From: Liolophura sinensis
Taxonomy: Eukaryota > Mollusca > Polyplacophora > Chitonida > Chitonidae
Assembly: GCF_032854445.1 (NCBI RefSeq)
Contig: NC_088303.1
Span: forward strand, 6,829,501-6,893,500
Direction of reading: 5' to 3'
DNA: 64,000 nt
Positions 1-13,006 of the stretch are shown here, one piece after another. The first letter of the stretch is position 1; each line of letters opens with the position of its first letter. Both the position numbers and the translations under genes were made by a program. The notes beneath the pieces were generated by a model that saw nothing but the letters and a program-made list of their open reading frames with translations, was not told the origin of the DNA and ran no database searches.

Positions 1-3000
1 TTTCAAGATGAAGAGCTCACACTTATCCATGCCTAAATCGCAAAAACGAGTAGTTGTTCATTAGGCTTATTGTCACACGTATCCGGTTATGTTGGCAGGT
101 AAAAGGAAAGGAAAGCATACTTGATTTCTTTTCTTTTTTTTTTCATAATAGGACACGGAAAGGCTCGACATACCCATCGACAAAACACATATCATGCCAT
201 GCACCTTTGGTGACAGTCAAAGGATCCCTGCCATATGCGGTTCCAATTGCTTCTTGCCACTCTACGATAACCAGCTGATTCGGATATTCGAGCAAGGGTA
301 TTCCGCCTTCTAAACTCTGACAGCATGGACAACATTGACGTCGGCAAAAGTAGGGCACACAGAAGACGAAAAAAAGAGGGGATTGAAAAACCAACACCCG
401 TTTGGACAACAGCGAACTTTTGATATACGTAGAGGTTGGGGTTATCTTGACATATCCTTCCAGTCTGACCAACTTACAGTGACAATTACATGTTTATTTC
501 CATCTTCAACTATCAATTAATTGGACAGGAAACAGGTCCACAACAGGACAAGTTTGAATTCCGTCTGTTTGTAGTCTCAGCGAACAGCTCTATGTCCGTT
601 TCTAGACTGTCGTATTAATACTGTTCAGTACGTGTTGTATTGCTGACTCAGGAAATACTGGACTGCAGTCAGCCTAACATATCAGCTGCCATACTCCATT
701 TGTCACTTGCTCTATTGCAAAACTTTGTAAAAAATAAATGACAAAATCTTTGCGTTAGCGATGGTTGACACCGTGCAATAAACCAAATTCATCGTCTTTT
801 ACGTCAAGAAATCTTCAGATAGCTTAGCTCTCCATAACTCCAATCCCTATGGGCAAAAAGGCCAGGTGGGTAAGATGTCAGTTGTCACCATTGGACCAGC
901 ACACATCGGTTGTCAACAGGCTGTCCGCTTCATTACCTCTATTTCGGAGGATGTTCATAATCCCATGTGAGAGTTGCTAAAGCCAGACAAGAAATGATAA
1001 TTGTGTTTATAGCCCGTTTCCTTATCACCAGCCTTCGTGTAATGTATGATATAATTAAACGTATACAGCACAGAGAGTCAAAACTAGAAATGACAAATGC
1101 CCACACGCAACTGGTGATATACGACCGCTTGTCAATTTACCTCTGCTTCGGTTTTATTCCAGCTTTTCGTGCAAATGCTTAAATAGTAGGAAATTAGAAC
1201 CCCTCCCCTCCCCACCCCACCATGACTTAAACAGAATTAAGTATAAAAATACAGTGATATTAATTCCAGTTTACTAGACAAGCTCAAATATATAATTAAT
1301 CAACAGTTGTGTCACATATCTGATTTCACCGGTAATGCCTGCTATCATGCTGTCGACATTGCTGTGCTTCTACTCTTTAATCATAATATAAGCCCACACT
1401 TAAGGTAATGTCTTTATCTCAGCTACTTGATTTTTCACCTTCAGGTCATGACTTTATTGACTTTTGACCTTAAGTTAATTATTGACCAAGGGTCAAAATA
1501 AACCATTCTTGGTAACCTGCCTGGAGAAATCTGCTCAGCACTGTCATATGCACGAAAACTAAGGACGTTTCTCTTCGAAAACAAGACCAAACGAGAGGAT
1601 ATAACGAATGAACGAATATATTTTTCTTGAAAGCAAATATGAATGTACATGAATAAAGTGAACTTCCTAATCAGTTAGAGTGTAGAGGTCAAGAAAATCA
1701 GCAAAGAGTACCAGAATATATTAAACAGGGAGGAATTAACATACGTTCGAAGGTGAATTGTAACATATTTCATGTCATTGATAGTTTACTTAGTATTTAC
1801 TAAACTTTTGAATGTGTTAGAATTACATGCAAATTGCATAATCCTTCAGAACCTAGGTGCTTCTATAAAATATTTTTTTACGAAAAGCTGTTTCTACTAT
1901 CAGACCTGTGAAATTCTTGGTAATCTTTTGTAGAAGTCGAAATTTATCAAGGCTCTTTTCTTTCAGTTTTATATGTCCTAATGACCCATCCAGTCAATAC
2001 AATCTACCTGCTGTTTGTGGTCACGTATTAGTCACGTATTTACAAATACAATTCAATATCAACAGCAATTTCAAGAGAACAGCTTTTGGCAATTGTCAAA
2101 ATGCTTTCCCTATAATGCCATATTGGAGATGTTTGGGTGATTTCACAGGTTTCAGTGTCGATTGATGGATGTGTTTCTTGATGTAAGAGTTTCTTGATGT
2201 AAGAGTTTCTTGATGTAAGAGTTTCTTGATGTAAGAGTATCAGATTCAGCTAAAAAATTCTTAGACATTTTTATCCAAAACAAAGTAGCTTCTAATCCCA
2301 TATTTTGATATCACGCTTATGTGTTTACAATTTTGGGTAACTTTTGACAACTGCCATGGAGTTATCCGGTTTACATATACAATTAAGGTATTTACTTTTT
2401 GGCCTCAAATTCGCGCAATTGTACAAATTCAGTCGTTTGCATAACATTGGGATCAGTATTGTATTATCTGTCACCACACGTGGTCGTATGGTCTAAATGT
2501 GTGCGTCGGTGTATATCTACGGTGTATATTCTCAAAGCATTTTCATCAAATTAGCTCCACTACATTTCCCGAGAGAGTGAACTCTTACGGAATAAACTTT
2601 TGAAGCTCGTATTATCTTGATTTAGGTGATGTAAAGAGTATGTATGCGTTAAGGTGTAAGAATAAGGCGGATGGAAACATTTAGAAGAGTTTTATATGTG
2701 ATGGGTCTTGTGCCTGGGTTGTGTTTTAAATGAACATTAACGATGTGAACATAAACTATTCAAACCGCGGTTTATAGCTACACGTAAAAGAATATGTTTA
2801 GAATTTTGTTACCCCTTATAAACGAATTCGAAGTGATATAGAATAGTGGGGCATTTTAGACCCATATGTCAGCGACGCGGCATAACGTCAATTTCCTCAT
2901 GACAGAATCTTGTTCTTGTCCAGGGAACATGTTGAAAATAAGTATTCTCTATAAAATCATGTCTAATGAACTACATGTAACTTACCAATAAGTTTAAATC

Positions 3001-5444
3001 GATTTTCCAGAGCTCAAAATAACATGAACACACATGGGAAAATATGGTCCCAAATATCTCTTTCAGAAATGGGTTTTCTGAACAAAAATTAATGTAGGCC
3101 TGTACTTTTAGATACAGCTGTCCGGTTCCTCTGACTTGAGCTGCACAGCATTTGGTACTTCATGTAAACATCGTACAGGTATCCCCTTCAAGATAACATC
3201 CAGGTGCTGAAACATTATAAAAAGGTGTTTAAAGAGTTAGTAATTATATCGCATCAAGTACAACAATCAACAGACATTCGCCGCACAGAAAATTTTGACA
3301 TAGGTATCAGGACAGCTGTAGTGACACACACAAAGAAAAAATGTGACCGACGTTACATGATTGCTATTCTTGCCATTTTAATTTTGTTAGCAGATCCTTT
3401 TGAATGAAAACTGACTTCCGTTTATAAATCACAGATATGAATTATTCTTTACTCAAAATATGTGGTTACAAGTGATTGCTTTGGATATACATGTAACAGT
3501 GAAATTCATTCTTTCTGGTACCTGCTCTATACGCAATAGAGACGTGTTTGTAAGTTTGAAAACAAAGTTTGCCGGGATTTCGCATCACCTAAACAAATCA
3601 TGTTTTCCCTTCAGGATTGGCCTCTGTTCCACTCTCTGCTCATCGTGACAAATGAGCCATTCCTTATGAGAGGCAACGACAAGGATCTTGATGGAGTAGT
3701 GTCTTCACATATATGTCTTCAGAACTCTGCCCATGAAGCTCAACCGGAATTACTGTTTGTTTCTCGTTTTGGATGCAAGTTGCTTCCTTTTTCGTTCTTA
3801 AGGATATGTGATGCACACATGCGCTTTTGTTTTCATGACAGAATTGTGTCATATGCCTCAAGAAATATCCTCACCTCGCAAGTTGTTAGCCACGTTTTTG
3901 TCTAAAGGGGCGAGATATCTGGAATGTTCTAGCAGCTAAATGGACATTTCACATCAAGGGCTTGTCCGACTGACACGTCAAAAACAAGCTGTCTGTGTCA
4001 CCAGCAACCCACATAGCTGTTACTTTCACTTACTACCACCAGGGGCACTTGCAGATCTTCACTTGATTGAATCAAGTTTTGGTAATCGGAAGCCTCTTAT
4101 GGAGGAGGGTCAATCGTTGCAGAGAAAATAGAATCGATCAAGGTTGGAGAGGAATGCTACCAACCCAGAGTGAACACCGGTGATTGCCTTTCGGGGAGAC
4201 TTGTTACTTAACGTGCTTTGATTAAGGTATTATTAAGCCTGACCTATTTGCTGGAGAGACTGGCTTTCCATGACCAGCAGGTGGCGGACTGAAAAACAAC
4301 GAAACTGCACATGCCAAAACAAAAAAAAAAGAAAAAAAAACACACACACACACACGCACAACACGAAAACAGTTCTCACATTACTTCACAGCAGGCATTG
4401 CAGGAAGTGGACTAGATTTTTGTGTTTGTGGACGTGTGTGAAACTGAAAAATGGATGAGAAAATTTTTTTTTGACAAAAATAAACCCATATGTTGATAAC
4501 GTGTATGCATGTAGTGGTGCCAAGATCTAGCTTCATTAGAGAAATATAACAGGATATAGCACACTTTTGCACAGATTCGTTGACTGTGTACGCATGATGT
4601 AATAAAAGACTTATAGCATAGAGAGTAAATCAGAGCGGCCATGATTGAGTGATCACTGGCAAATGGTCACACGTGACTCGTGAAATAAAAATCTTTAGTT
4701 TACGTCAGTTGTGGTTTCATTCTAACTGTTCCAGTAAATGTCTAAGTTACAGCAAACTACACGCCCTCTAGCACCAGGACTTGAGCAGAATTAGACAAAA
4801 CATTCAATGATGTTCAAAGCACTTAACTGATCGTCACGGGACCAGAATTACTCAAAACGCTGCCTGATGCTTCCCCTAATTAAGTTATGTTACGTCAGTA
4901 GCATTGGCTTGGATATGTTCTTAGAGATTTTAGAATTTGATTTCCACAATTTTGATTTTGTAGTAACTTAGCTATGATGGTTTTCAACATCAGTGTGCTG
5001 GAGAAAGTCTGTTATATTCAAGTACCTCAAAGAGCAGTGTATCCCAGCAACTATGATTTTTATGAAGTCTACATGAATGAAGTAAGAACCTGTGCTTTTT
5101 TTCTTTCGGATGAACTATTCCTAAGCACCAATCTATCAACAACAAGTTTCCAAACGTGCAACTTGTGTAAACCATAAGTTATTTTCAATCGATACGTGTA
5201 TGTATACATGCAGTTTTGAATCTTGCTGGCACTTATGGTATTTATTCATTCATAGGCATTTGGATTCTACGAAAGAAAAATGGGTAAAAAGAGTATATTT
5301 TTAAAAATGTATTACTGTACATATAGCATAATATAAATCTGGCTCACACTAACTTGTCAATGAATAATGGCGGATAAATGACAGGTGATTCAGCGAACCC
5401 GATCGCCAGGAAAATGTGTACAATGTTTTATTGACTCGCCCTAA
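1..5444. other. Intergenic DNA, no gene seen
   Basis: This stretch is AT-rich and has stops in all six frames. Its open frames of 60-110 codons on both strands overlap each other and show no recognisable domain or plausible codon bias. It holds a CA-rich/poly-A simple sequence near 4320-4362 and a four-unit tandem repeat at 2173-2236, listed separately. I see no recognisable transposon, RNA gene or exon. Confidence 0.6.
2173..2236. repeat. 16 bp x 4 perfect minisatellite
   Basis: Four perfect consecutive copies of gtttcttgatgtaaga are seen. The lack of divergence between units suggests recent expansion by slippage. No coding role is apparent. Confidence 0.95.
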
Positions 5445-5672
5445 AGTAATAGTCTCGTCTCTATCTCGGATTCGCTGAGTATTGATTCTCTCGGTTTGGT
5501 GTTATCTTCAGACGGACTCCAACCTCACCGCCTTGATAGACTGAACAGCGATCGTTGTTATCAGCATCCAAGGCGAGCCTCCATCGATGCTATCAACAGG
5601 CAGGAACAGCCGCTTCCTCGTCGACCCTCTTATCAAGAAACACCATCCCTAGGCAACAGATTTACCTCATGA
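5445..5672 (+). other. Candidate 3'-terminal coding exon (unassigned)
   Basis: An open frame of 75 codons without an ATG runs from just after a TAA to a TGA. It is markedly less AT-rich than the DNA around it. The peptide is Ser/Arg/Pro-rich, with repeated basic-Ser patterns such as RRASIDAI and RRPSYQE that resemble a disordered, phosphorylatable C-terminal tail. A pyrimidine-containing stretch and an AG precede it, so a spliced terminal exon is possible. I recognise no family. An open frame of this length can occur by chance, so this is only a candidate. Confidence 0.25.
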
Positions 5673-6454
5673 AACTCTGAGCATAAGGGTCTTGGACGAC
5701 ATACTGGGACTCTTTGCTGATAATTGGGACAAGAACACATTCCGAGCATATTGGTCGATTTGATGCTATAACGTCAACAAGTACTGATTTCTGGAGTGTA
5801 GATTCTGTGTTAGAGGCAGACCGTGTTGAGTTTAATTTGTAGGGCAAAAGACATTCTTTTAAAAATATTATTAAAACCATATTAATTTTATTAATATGAA
5901 AGTAACGCTTTTTAGATGAAACGTTTTGCTATTATCTGCCTAACAAAGCTGTGATATTGTATTATCATAATACAAGACAGCAGACAAAATATGAGAATAA
6001 CAACTCGAAAAGGCACACTCTCTTTGATTAATAAATGAACAAGAACAAATATGACAACAAATTTTGTTGCCACTAGACACCCCAAATGGAATCAGAATTC
6101 ACCTGTTAATTACGTGGAAAGCCTATGAACCTGAAATGCACTAAAAATAGAAACATGATTTTACACCGAATGCCGAAAAACCTTCCCAAACCCTTGCAAA
6201 TGTTTTCCAAGAAATGGCGCCCAACAGATTTCATCCCGGTGAAACGCGTAGGCGCAACTGGCATGGGACGTGTATTACCAACACAAATTCTCCTTACATA
6301 TATCACAAATAAGATATCTCGAGAGTTTACAGGCGGTATGCTGAGTGAGTACCAACTACCATGCTACTATTCTCAATTTATATACATTACTTGCATTGTT
6401 CTTATGTTGGGATACGGGTATTTTTAGTCATAGGGACAGCCATTTAATAATATA

Positions 6455-6481
6455 AACTACCGGGCAAAAGAAACGTATAAC
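6455..6481 (+). repeat. Tc1 terminal inverted repeat, left
   Basis: This 27 bp repeat is the exact reverse complement of 7992-8018. A TA target dinucleotide precedes it at 6453-6454. Confidence 0.95.
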
Positions 6482-6720
6482 CTTGTTCAGCACCACAAGA
6501 AAGAGAAAGAAAGACACACAGTATCAACATGATAAGCATTATATTGCAATAAACCATTTTCCAAGTTCTGTTTAAAAATTCAAAGCCATATGGATATTAC
6601 ACTTGCTGTCAGGCCGAGTAAAGAAGGCATGGGGTAAATCTGAAAAATTACACAAATGCAAGTAAAGGGACTCCCTTAAAAAGGTGTACCTAATGTCCTA
6701 TCATGTCATAAGACAGATCG

Positions 6721-7744
6721 TTAGTAGCGTGTATGAGCACCCATTAAATCAATTAAAGCCAAAATACGTCTCCTCATGGAAGTCGTCAGCCGCCGGATGA
6801 CGTCATCAGGAATTCTGTCCCACTCCTCAAATAAAGCCCGTTCGAGCTGTTGCCTGTTTTGTGGGGGAGGGACGCGTTGTCTCAGACGTCGATCAAGATG
6901 ATCCCACAGATGCTCTAAGGGATTCATGTCTAGCGATCGTGCTGGCCAAGGCAGTACGTTGACATCAACGGTGTCCAGATAATTTAGTACAACTCAGGCG
7001 GTATGAGATCGTGCATTGTCCTGCTGCAAAAGGATACCCCTTTGCTGTTGATGCACGAATGGCACCACAACAGGTTCCAGTATTTCATCTCGGTATCTTT
7101 GGCCAGTCAGATTTCCCTGGATGATGACCAATCTCGTTCTCACCTGTCCACAAATTCCGTCCCATACAAGCACCCCACCAGCACCAAAAGGGTGGACATT
7201 CTGAATGCAGTTTTGTGCCAATCGCTCTCCCCTGCGTCGATACACACGAATTCGACCATCATTTCTGAAGAGGTTATATCGGCTTTCATCAGTGAACAGC
7301 ACCCTTTCCCAGTCTCGTCGCTGCCATCGACGTACAACTCTTGCCCAACGCAGCCTGTTTTGACGGTGTAGAGGAGTCAATGCCATTCCACGGAAGGGGC
7401 GATAGGCTTTGATACCACTCACGCGGAGTCGTCGTAAGACTGTGCGTCTGCTGATGGGGTGTCCCAGTGCCGTTTCCGCCGTTTCCGCCGTTGACGTCGC
7501 CGTCACAAACCGTTTACGCAGGTGGATTGTGCGGATGTACCGGTCTTCACCAGGCGTTGTAACACTTGGCCTGCCCGATCTTGGACGATCTTGTGTCCTG
7601 CCTGCTAGGCGGTAACGACCCAACAGTGTGCTGATGGTGGTGACCGCAATTGAATGTTCTGGCAATGTGGTTAGGGTTAGGGTTGGCCCCCATGTCGGCC
7701 ATACCAGTTGCTCTATCACGTTCTGCTTGTGTGAGTCTCGGCAT
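6721..7744 (-). pseudogene. Tc1-type transposase, DD34E, disrupted
   Basis: This is a cut-and-paste transposase relic that would bind the element ends and catalyse excision and insertion at TA. It reads right to left from an ATG at 7744 (MPRLTQAERDRATGM), through a helix-turn-helix region containing GRPSVTT and RRLRVSGIKAYRP, to a catalytic core. The three acidic residues are visible: Asp in VLFTDESRYNLF, Asp in LLQQDNARSHTA and Glu in MNPLEHLWDHLDRR. Thirty-four positions lie between the second Asp and the Glu, the Tc1-clade spacing. There are two lesions. One is a frameshift near 7670-7690, where a short telomere-like TTAGGG run is present. The other is an in-frame TGA at 6994-6996, inside the catalytic spacer. 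The protein therefore cannot be made whole. Confidence 0.93.
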
Positions 7745-7991
7745 CTGTTAGATGTTTTTTATGGTGTTGCACCTTACCATCTGCTACATCGGTATTTATA
7801 CGGCGGTCATTATCGAGAATTTTCAACAGGGCCCGAAACTCTGTTTTTCCGATTTTTCATGATGTCTTACACCAGTTTCCATGAATCTCGTTAAAAAGTG
7901 ACGTGTACACAAGGTGCTTATGTGCAAACGTATTCGCACAACGTTCAAACTTATTCAACTTATTTTTCCATAGAAAAAACTGCATTTAAAA

Positions 7992-8018
7992 GTTATACGT
8001 TTCTTTTGCCCGGTAGTT
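7992..8018 (-). repeat. Tc1 terminal inverted repeat, right
   Basis: This is the exact inverse of the left repeat and is followed by TA at 8019-8020. Confidence 0.95.
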
Positions 8019-8202
8019 TAGATGATGTACATGTATCCAGAGGCTTAGATCAGTTATGGATAGATGTCGTTTTAGCTAGGATGTGACCGTCCCAACTTTA
8101 CTTTTAAATACTTTGCCCAACTTTATTTGTAATCCAGAGAAAATAATAAATCTATGTACAGTAGATTGTAAAAACCGCATGCATTAATCGTCTAACGTCT
8201 AA

Positions 8203-8547
8203 CCAAAGGCAAGTAAACCACCGGCGCAAGCCATTATACTGATACGGGTCAACCAGTCGCTGTACTATCCGCTTCGTGTTGAACGCCAAGCGAGGAAGAT
8301 ACAACTGTCTCTTCCCTTTAACTTACCGCTCTCGGAGAGGACGCTCTACCATCTGTGCTATCGGGTTCGGTCATTGGTTAGCGAATGGAATGACCTGAGG
8401 GCATCGGGACGTGGAAACATTCCCTTTGATTATCTAGACCAGATTGCAAATGATAATTATCAGAAAACTAGTGTCGTCACAGAATGCCTGAATTGTAGAA
8501 ACAAAGACGCCAAAGATCTCTCCGTAAAGAGAATTCGTAAGAGTTAA
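8203..8547 (+). other. Open frame crossing a SINE fragment; candidate exonised SINE
   Basis: An ATG-less open frame of 114 codons runs to a TAA. Its first half (to about 8371) lies in a SINE family-2 fragment read antisense. Its second half is unique sequence whose translation looks protein-like: GNIPFDYLDQIANDNY, then a CLNC motif, then a basic end KRIRKS. It could be a terminal exon into which a SINE was recruited. It could equally be a chance open frame. I recognise no family and see no strong splice acceptor. Confidence 0.3.
8205..8371 (-). repeat. SINE family 2, tRNA-like head fragment
   Basis: The section around 8213-8310 matches the SINE at 44658-44956, sharing stretches such as gatacgggtcaaccagtcg and gaacgccaagcgagga. 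Read on the minus strand, the outer end contains TAGCACAGATGGTAGAGCG. This resembles a tRNA A-box region with the typical GGTAGAGCG. The 3' tail of the family is missing here. Confidence 0.7.
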
Positions 8548-9814
8548 ATAATATTTTGCAAATCGAACGCAAGACTTAGAATGCCTGTCTGGCTATTATA
8601 GACATATTAAGATAAGGTGGCAGTCATGGTTTCTCTGTTGAAGTTTTACCTTAGTTCTGATGACGGTGTAAGTGGTAAGGTGTCAGTGGGAATTTGTCAA
8701 AATATTGCAAGGCAAGCTAGAGTTGACAAGACAACATCCTGGTTGGAAAGCTTTTAATCCACGAAACAGAATGCTCACATTCTGGTGCTGCATTTTATAA
8801 GGTTTCTGAGAAACATATATTTGCACGTAATACATAATTTCATGTACATCAACAGAATAAAACCTTATTTCAGATAAGGTCTGATTTTAGCAGTTAAGTA
8901 TAATCATTTGCCCACTATCACACACACTGTGGTGTAATTCTTTATGTTGTTTAATAGTGGTCATTCCCGTTATGTCAACCAAATTATTAGGTTATCTCAG
9001 GGATTGCACTGTTTCTCCACTAGATTCTACATTGTTTTATCTATCCTCAAAGTTAGCATACTGAATGATGCACTGTATTTTTGGAATGGGTATAGAAAAA
9101 CGAAATCAACCATGTCGATAGTATTCTTCAAATGACGCAATTCATGAAGTCCATTCCAACCGAGTGAGAGGTCATTTAGCATATTAATAAATCTATATAA
9201 TCTTCTGGGAGCCTTATGTTTGGATTTTATTCCGCCCCAAAAAATACACTCAGGTTCAAATTGTGAAACCTCATGCATTAATCACGCACGTAGATGTTGC
9301 TTTCGGCTTTTTCCATGCTCACAGAACTGTTATGAATATAAGCGTCATGTCCGACATTGATATACCATTTGTAGTCCGCAAAGGGTGTCCAAGTCGATAA
9401 TCGCAAGATCCATTTCCAAAACAACGTTTAACACTATCTCCCAAAGAAAAAGGTATGTAAGAAATTATACAAATAGGAAATAAAGCCGATAACACACAAG
9501 AGAGAAGCGGTCATCAGTTTTATATGATGCCGGGCAGACAGTGGATATTCTAGGCATGAATTCCATATCAAAGTTCATATTGTGATTCAAAAGTAACGGA
9601 CGATTACGTCTTTCCTGTTAATGTGTAAAGATCTCATAGTAAAAGAGGCGCCATCTATGATATTACACTTGACATGCTGGTCTGTATAAAAGCTGTCTAC
9701 AAGATAGACAGTTACACTGGGCAACCAGCGCCATCTATTTTGTCAAATGCCATGTACTGAAGAGATCTGTGCATAGGGACAACAGCGTCGTCTATGTGGT
9801 TGATCACAGTGCAG
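8548..9814. other. Intergenic DNA, nothing assigned
   Basis: No gene is seen. A 12-mer like gcgccatctatg recurs loosely at about 9650, 9729 and 9786. This may be the degraded flank of the neighbouring Penelope-like element, but that is a guess. Confidence 0.5.
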
Positions 9815-11165
9815 ATCGCCAGAGATTCTGAACGCTCTGTCCATACCTGCCAACGACAGTGCTATACTCACTGTCAAATTTGAGAAACTTAGAACGAAGA
9901 CGTTTGATGGAGTAACCTTGACAAACTAGTTTTTGAACTAACAACTTGTGATGAAGATTAAAGTCATTAAGGCAAAATCTGACAAATGTTACAAGGCGAG
10001 ATATGTATACGCCATATGCAGGACCTTTTGGTATATTGCTGTATAAATAAGGATAATTCACAATATTTAAGTTAAAATTATTCCTTTTGTCGTAAAGGCG
10101 GCGTGAAAGGGTTCCTTTGTACAGGTACAGATCCAAGTAAGATGTACCATCAGGACTATCTATTGTCTCCGTTATACCCAATGAAGGCAGATAGATTTCC
10201 TTCACAGCTTAAGCAATATGGGGGATATTTAACGCCAGTAGATCATCAATATACCGCTTGGTAATTGAAAAGGGTTGGTCTTTAAAGATATTACTTTTAA
10301 GTCATTTCTGCACATAGTCGTAGTCATATGGAAACAGGTATAGGTCTGCCAAAAGAGGCGCATAATTCGTACCCTTGGAATACCCAGCATTGTTGGTAAA
10401 TGGTATCCCCGAATTTCACATAGATGTTATTAATGAGAAATTCAGGTAAGTCAATAGATAATGTAGCATCCCATGAGTGGTAATCTTTATAAATAGTAGA
10501 CCTAAAGAAAGCCTTATTGCTTCTTGCGTTAATGTAACAGTGATCTGTTTTAGAAAATACCGAGACAATTAACGAGGATATTTTTTCAATAAGATCTTTG
10601 TGAGGAATTATAGTATAGAGAGTAGAGAAATCTCTTGTGGATACGTCTTTGTAAGGTTTATGCATATGAGCATAATGTTCTTTATGTTCTTTATCTAAGA
10701 CGCCTTTCTTTAAGGAAGGCGTTGTGTTTGTTAAATAATTTCTCCAGAGTACATGTAGTAGCAGAATACGTGGATGCTGTCGATGTACATAGCTCATGAA
10801 CAAGAATTTGATAATAATAATTCTTGCAAATAAAGATGACATTATTAGGAGTCCTGTCTGCTGCAGTGATGACAAATTTACTATGAAGGTCAGCGAGTGT
10901 TTCTTGCACAGTGGGATCCTTCAGAACTTGATTAACTTTAGGTAGAGCATCAATGTCTAAACGGTGTATAGATAAACTAACCTTCTTTTGGACAATCTCA
11001 AGCCAATCGTTAAGTACCGAAGAATCCATTTTCTCCCGTTTTGACCATTTTTTAACATATTCCTCGAGCGCCGAGATGATATTTTTTGTTAGATCTAATG
11101 TGGACATTTCTCTTTTCTCTATACTTAGGACCTCTCACAAAGAGATTCCTTAGATCATGAATCTT
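9815..11165 (-). mobile_element. Penelope-like retroelement relic (reverse transcriptase)
   Basis: This is a reverse-transcriptase relic read right to left in several frames. From the N-terminal side one sees LFVRGPKYREKR, then a helical region, then FVITAADRTPNNVIF and KNYYYQILVHEL. Next come DFSTLYTIIPHKDLIEKI and NKAFFRSTIY, a PLLADLYLFPYD segment that is frame-shifted near 10370, and the catalytic box RYIDDLLALN near 10250. The end carries NYPYLYSNIPKGPAYGVY. The box order and the YIDD match Penelope-like reverse transcriptases as I know them. The frame breaks several times (about 10205, 10370, 10700-10800 and 11107). I could not find a GIY-YIG endonuclease 3' of it. Confidence 0.75.
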
Positions 11166-11542
11166 AATAATATTAGGGTAACCAGTCAGGACATGTTTAC
11201 ATTAGTCGTAGGTAAAAACTGTGGATTCACAATCACAGTTATAGAAACTGTTTTTCTTCGTTTATTCACTCCATTAATTTTGGCAATTTTCATAATAAAA
11301 TACACCAAGCTTCAAATTGAGAAATGTCAAATCTTTCTCAGTTGACTGATATCTTTTCTAGTGTATGCTTTTTGTCAGCCAATGCCTATTTTACGGTTCC
11401 TCGGGGCTCTTTATTTAGATTAACTGTAGGGCATGGTACTTTGTGAAACATTTGGTGTCGGTTAAAATCATTTGTAAAGTTTATGTATTCTTGTTTTTCT
11501 AAAGCTGATTGTGTACGGGTAAAATTAGAAAGCGCTATATTA

Positions 11543-11593
<51 letters not shown>

Positions 11594-12782
11594 TACGTCT
11601 ATGAATGATTATAATGGTAGCTAATACACTATGTTACGATGTTACGGTTAGAAAAGGGGTACAAGTAAATGTATAGCCAAGTAAAGTTATATGGTTTATG
11701 TGCTTTTTTTTAAATATAAGAGGCTTTCCTCATTCAACGATAGAGTCTTGACTACGACATTTTTTGAATGCACGTACAGACAAACACTCGATAACAGCTC
11801 CTGGTCGTTGTGTATCGCTTGTTTGCCCTGGAAAGGAGCTGCAAACAGCAAATATTCTGCTATAGTCGACAGGATTTAAGTGTCCACGTGTTACGATAAG
11901 GCTTACAAACTCAGACGATTGCTGGTGTTATGCTTTACAACTTGTTGGTTAATAGCTATCGGGCACATCATAAAAGGTAATTACCCATGTGCTCCTTGTG
12001 CAATAATTACCCCGTTAATGCATCATGAGAACACTAAACTACCCTCATCCCCAATTTTACCCCTTCATCACCCCAGCATTATTGCCGTCCTGAAACTCGA
12101 GGTGCTAAATGTTCTCTTGTATACTGGGATTCAGTAATGGTATTTTGTCTAGGCCACTTCTCCACTGAAGCCCACATCACTGACGAAGAACACACATAGT
12201 ACAAGCAAACAGTGACACAACTGTATGCATGTCTAGAGAGGAGGAGCGGGAGGCGAGTTCTGTCCCGTGGGTCGCTGCTCAGAACCATGTTTAGCAGGAA
12301 CATCTTAATTCGATTGGTAGCATGGACTTTGTCAACAACGGCATCCATTTCTACCTGTGCCATATGTGTTCACCCAGTGATGGCATAATACTAAGCCATT
12401 ACGTACATTATTAGGATTAAGAGTGCCATAAAACAAGATAGCATCAGGTGTCCAACGGCCTGAACAAGATTAAGTTATGTTTCAAAGAATTTATGGTTTA
12501 CATGCACAAGTATGCCTGATTCACCACAGCTCGTTTGACCTTGTTCAACATTTAATTTTTTATAAACACATTATTGTTAGGGCCGTTATTATTGTTAAGT
12601 TCAAAACATGAAAGGCGTAATGCGAAAAAATATCGAAATTTTGCATTTTTGGGGCTATGCCATATCCCATTATTATTGACAATGTTGATTAAGCTCAACA
12701 CTAACTTATTATGTCCTCTTGTTTCTTTTTTTCAGCCTGGCAAGGAAGTTCAAATGCAGAATGTACAACATTACCCTATGTC
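11166..12782. other. Intergenic DNA with a (TA)22 microsatellite
   Basis: No coding sequence is recognised. The only structured feature is the TA run at 11547-11590. Confidence 0.6.
11547..11590. repeat. (TA)22 microsatellite
   Basis: An uninterrupted 44 bp TA dinucleotide repeat is seen directly. Confidence 0.98.
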
Positions 12783-12941
12783 TGAATGAATGAATATGGT
12801 TTAGAGCCACCTGGGCAATTTTGCTGCCATATCGTGGCGAGAACATGTTTAGAACAGGAGCCAGTGAATGGTTTCCGATACAGGGAGGGACATTTAACAT
12901 AAAACCAAAACAGACGAACATCTTTAAAACCACTTTCTAAA

Positions 12942-13006
<65 letters not shown>

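Larger units (their letters stand above)
6455..8018 (-). mobile_element. Tc1/mariner (Tc1 clade) DNA transposon, inactive
   Basis: The element is 1564 bp long. It is bounded by a perfect 27 bp terminal inverted repeat beginning AACTACCGGGCAAAAG (6455-6481 and 7992-8018). A TA dinucleotide lies immediately outside each end (6453-6454 and 8019-8020), the target duplication expected of the IS630-Tc1-mariner superfamily. It contains one transposase reading frame on the minus strand, which is broken. The intact repeats mean it could still be moved by a related active transposase, but that is inference. Confidence 0.95.

Noticed and set aside
3600-3905. 101-codon plus-strand frame with an antisense 65-codon partner
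   Set aside because: No domain and no codon-bias signal. Frames of this size occur by chance in 64 kb.
7003-7371. 122-codon frame on the plus strand
   Set aside because: It is antisense to the conserved catalytic core of the Tc1 transposase.
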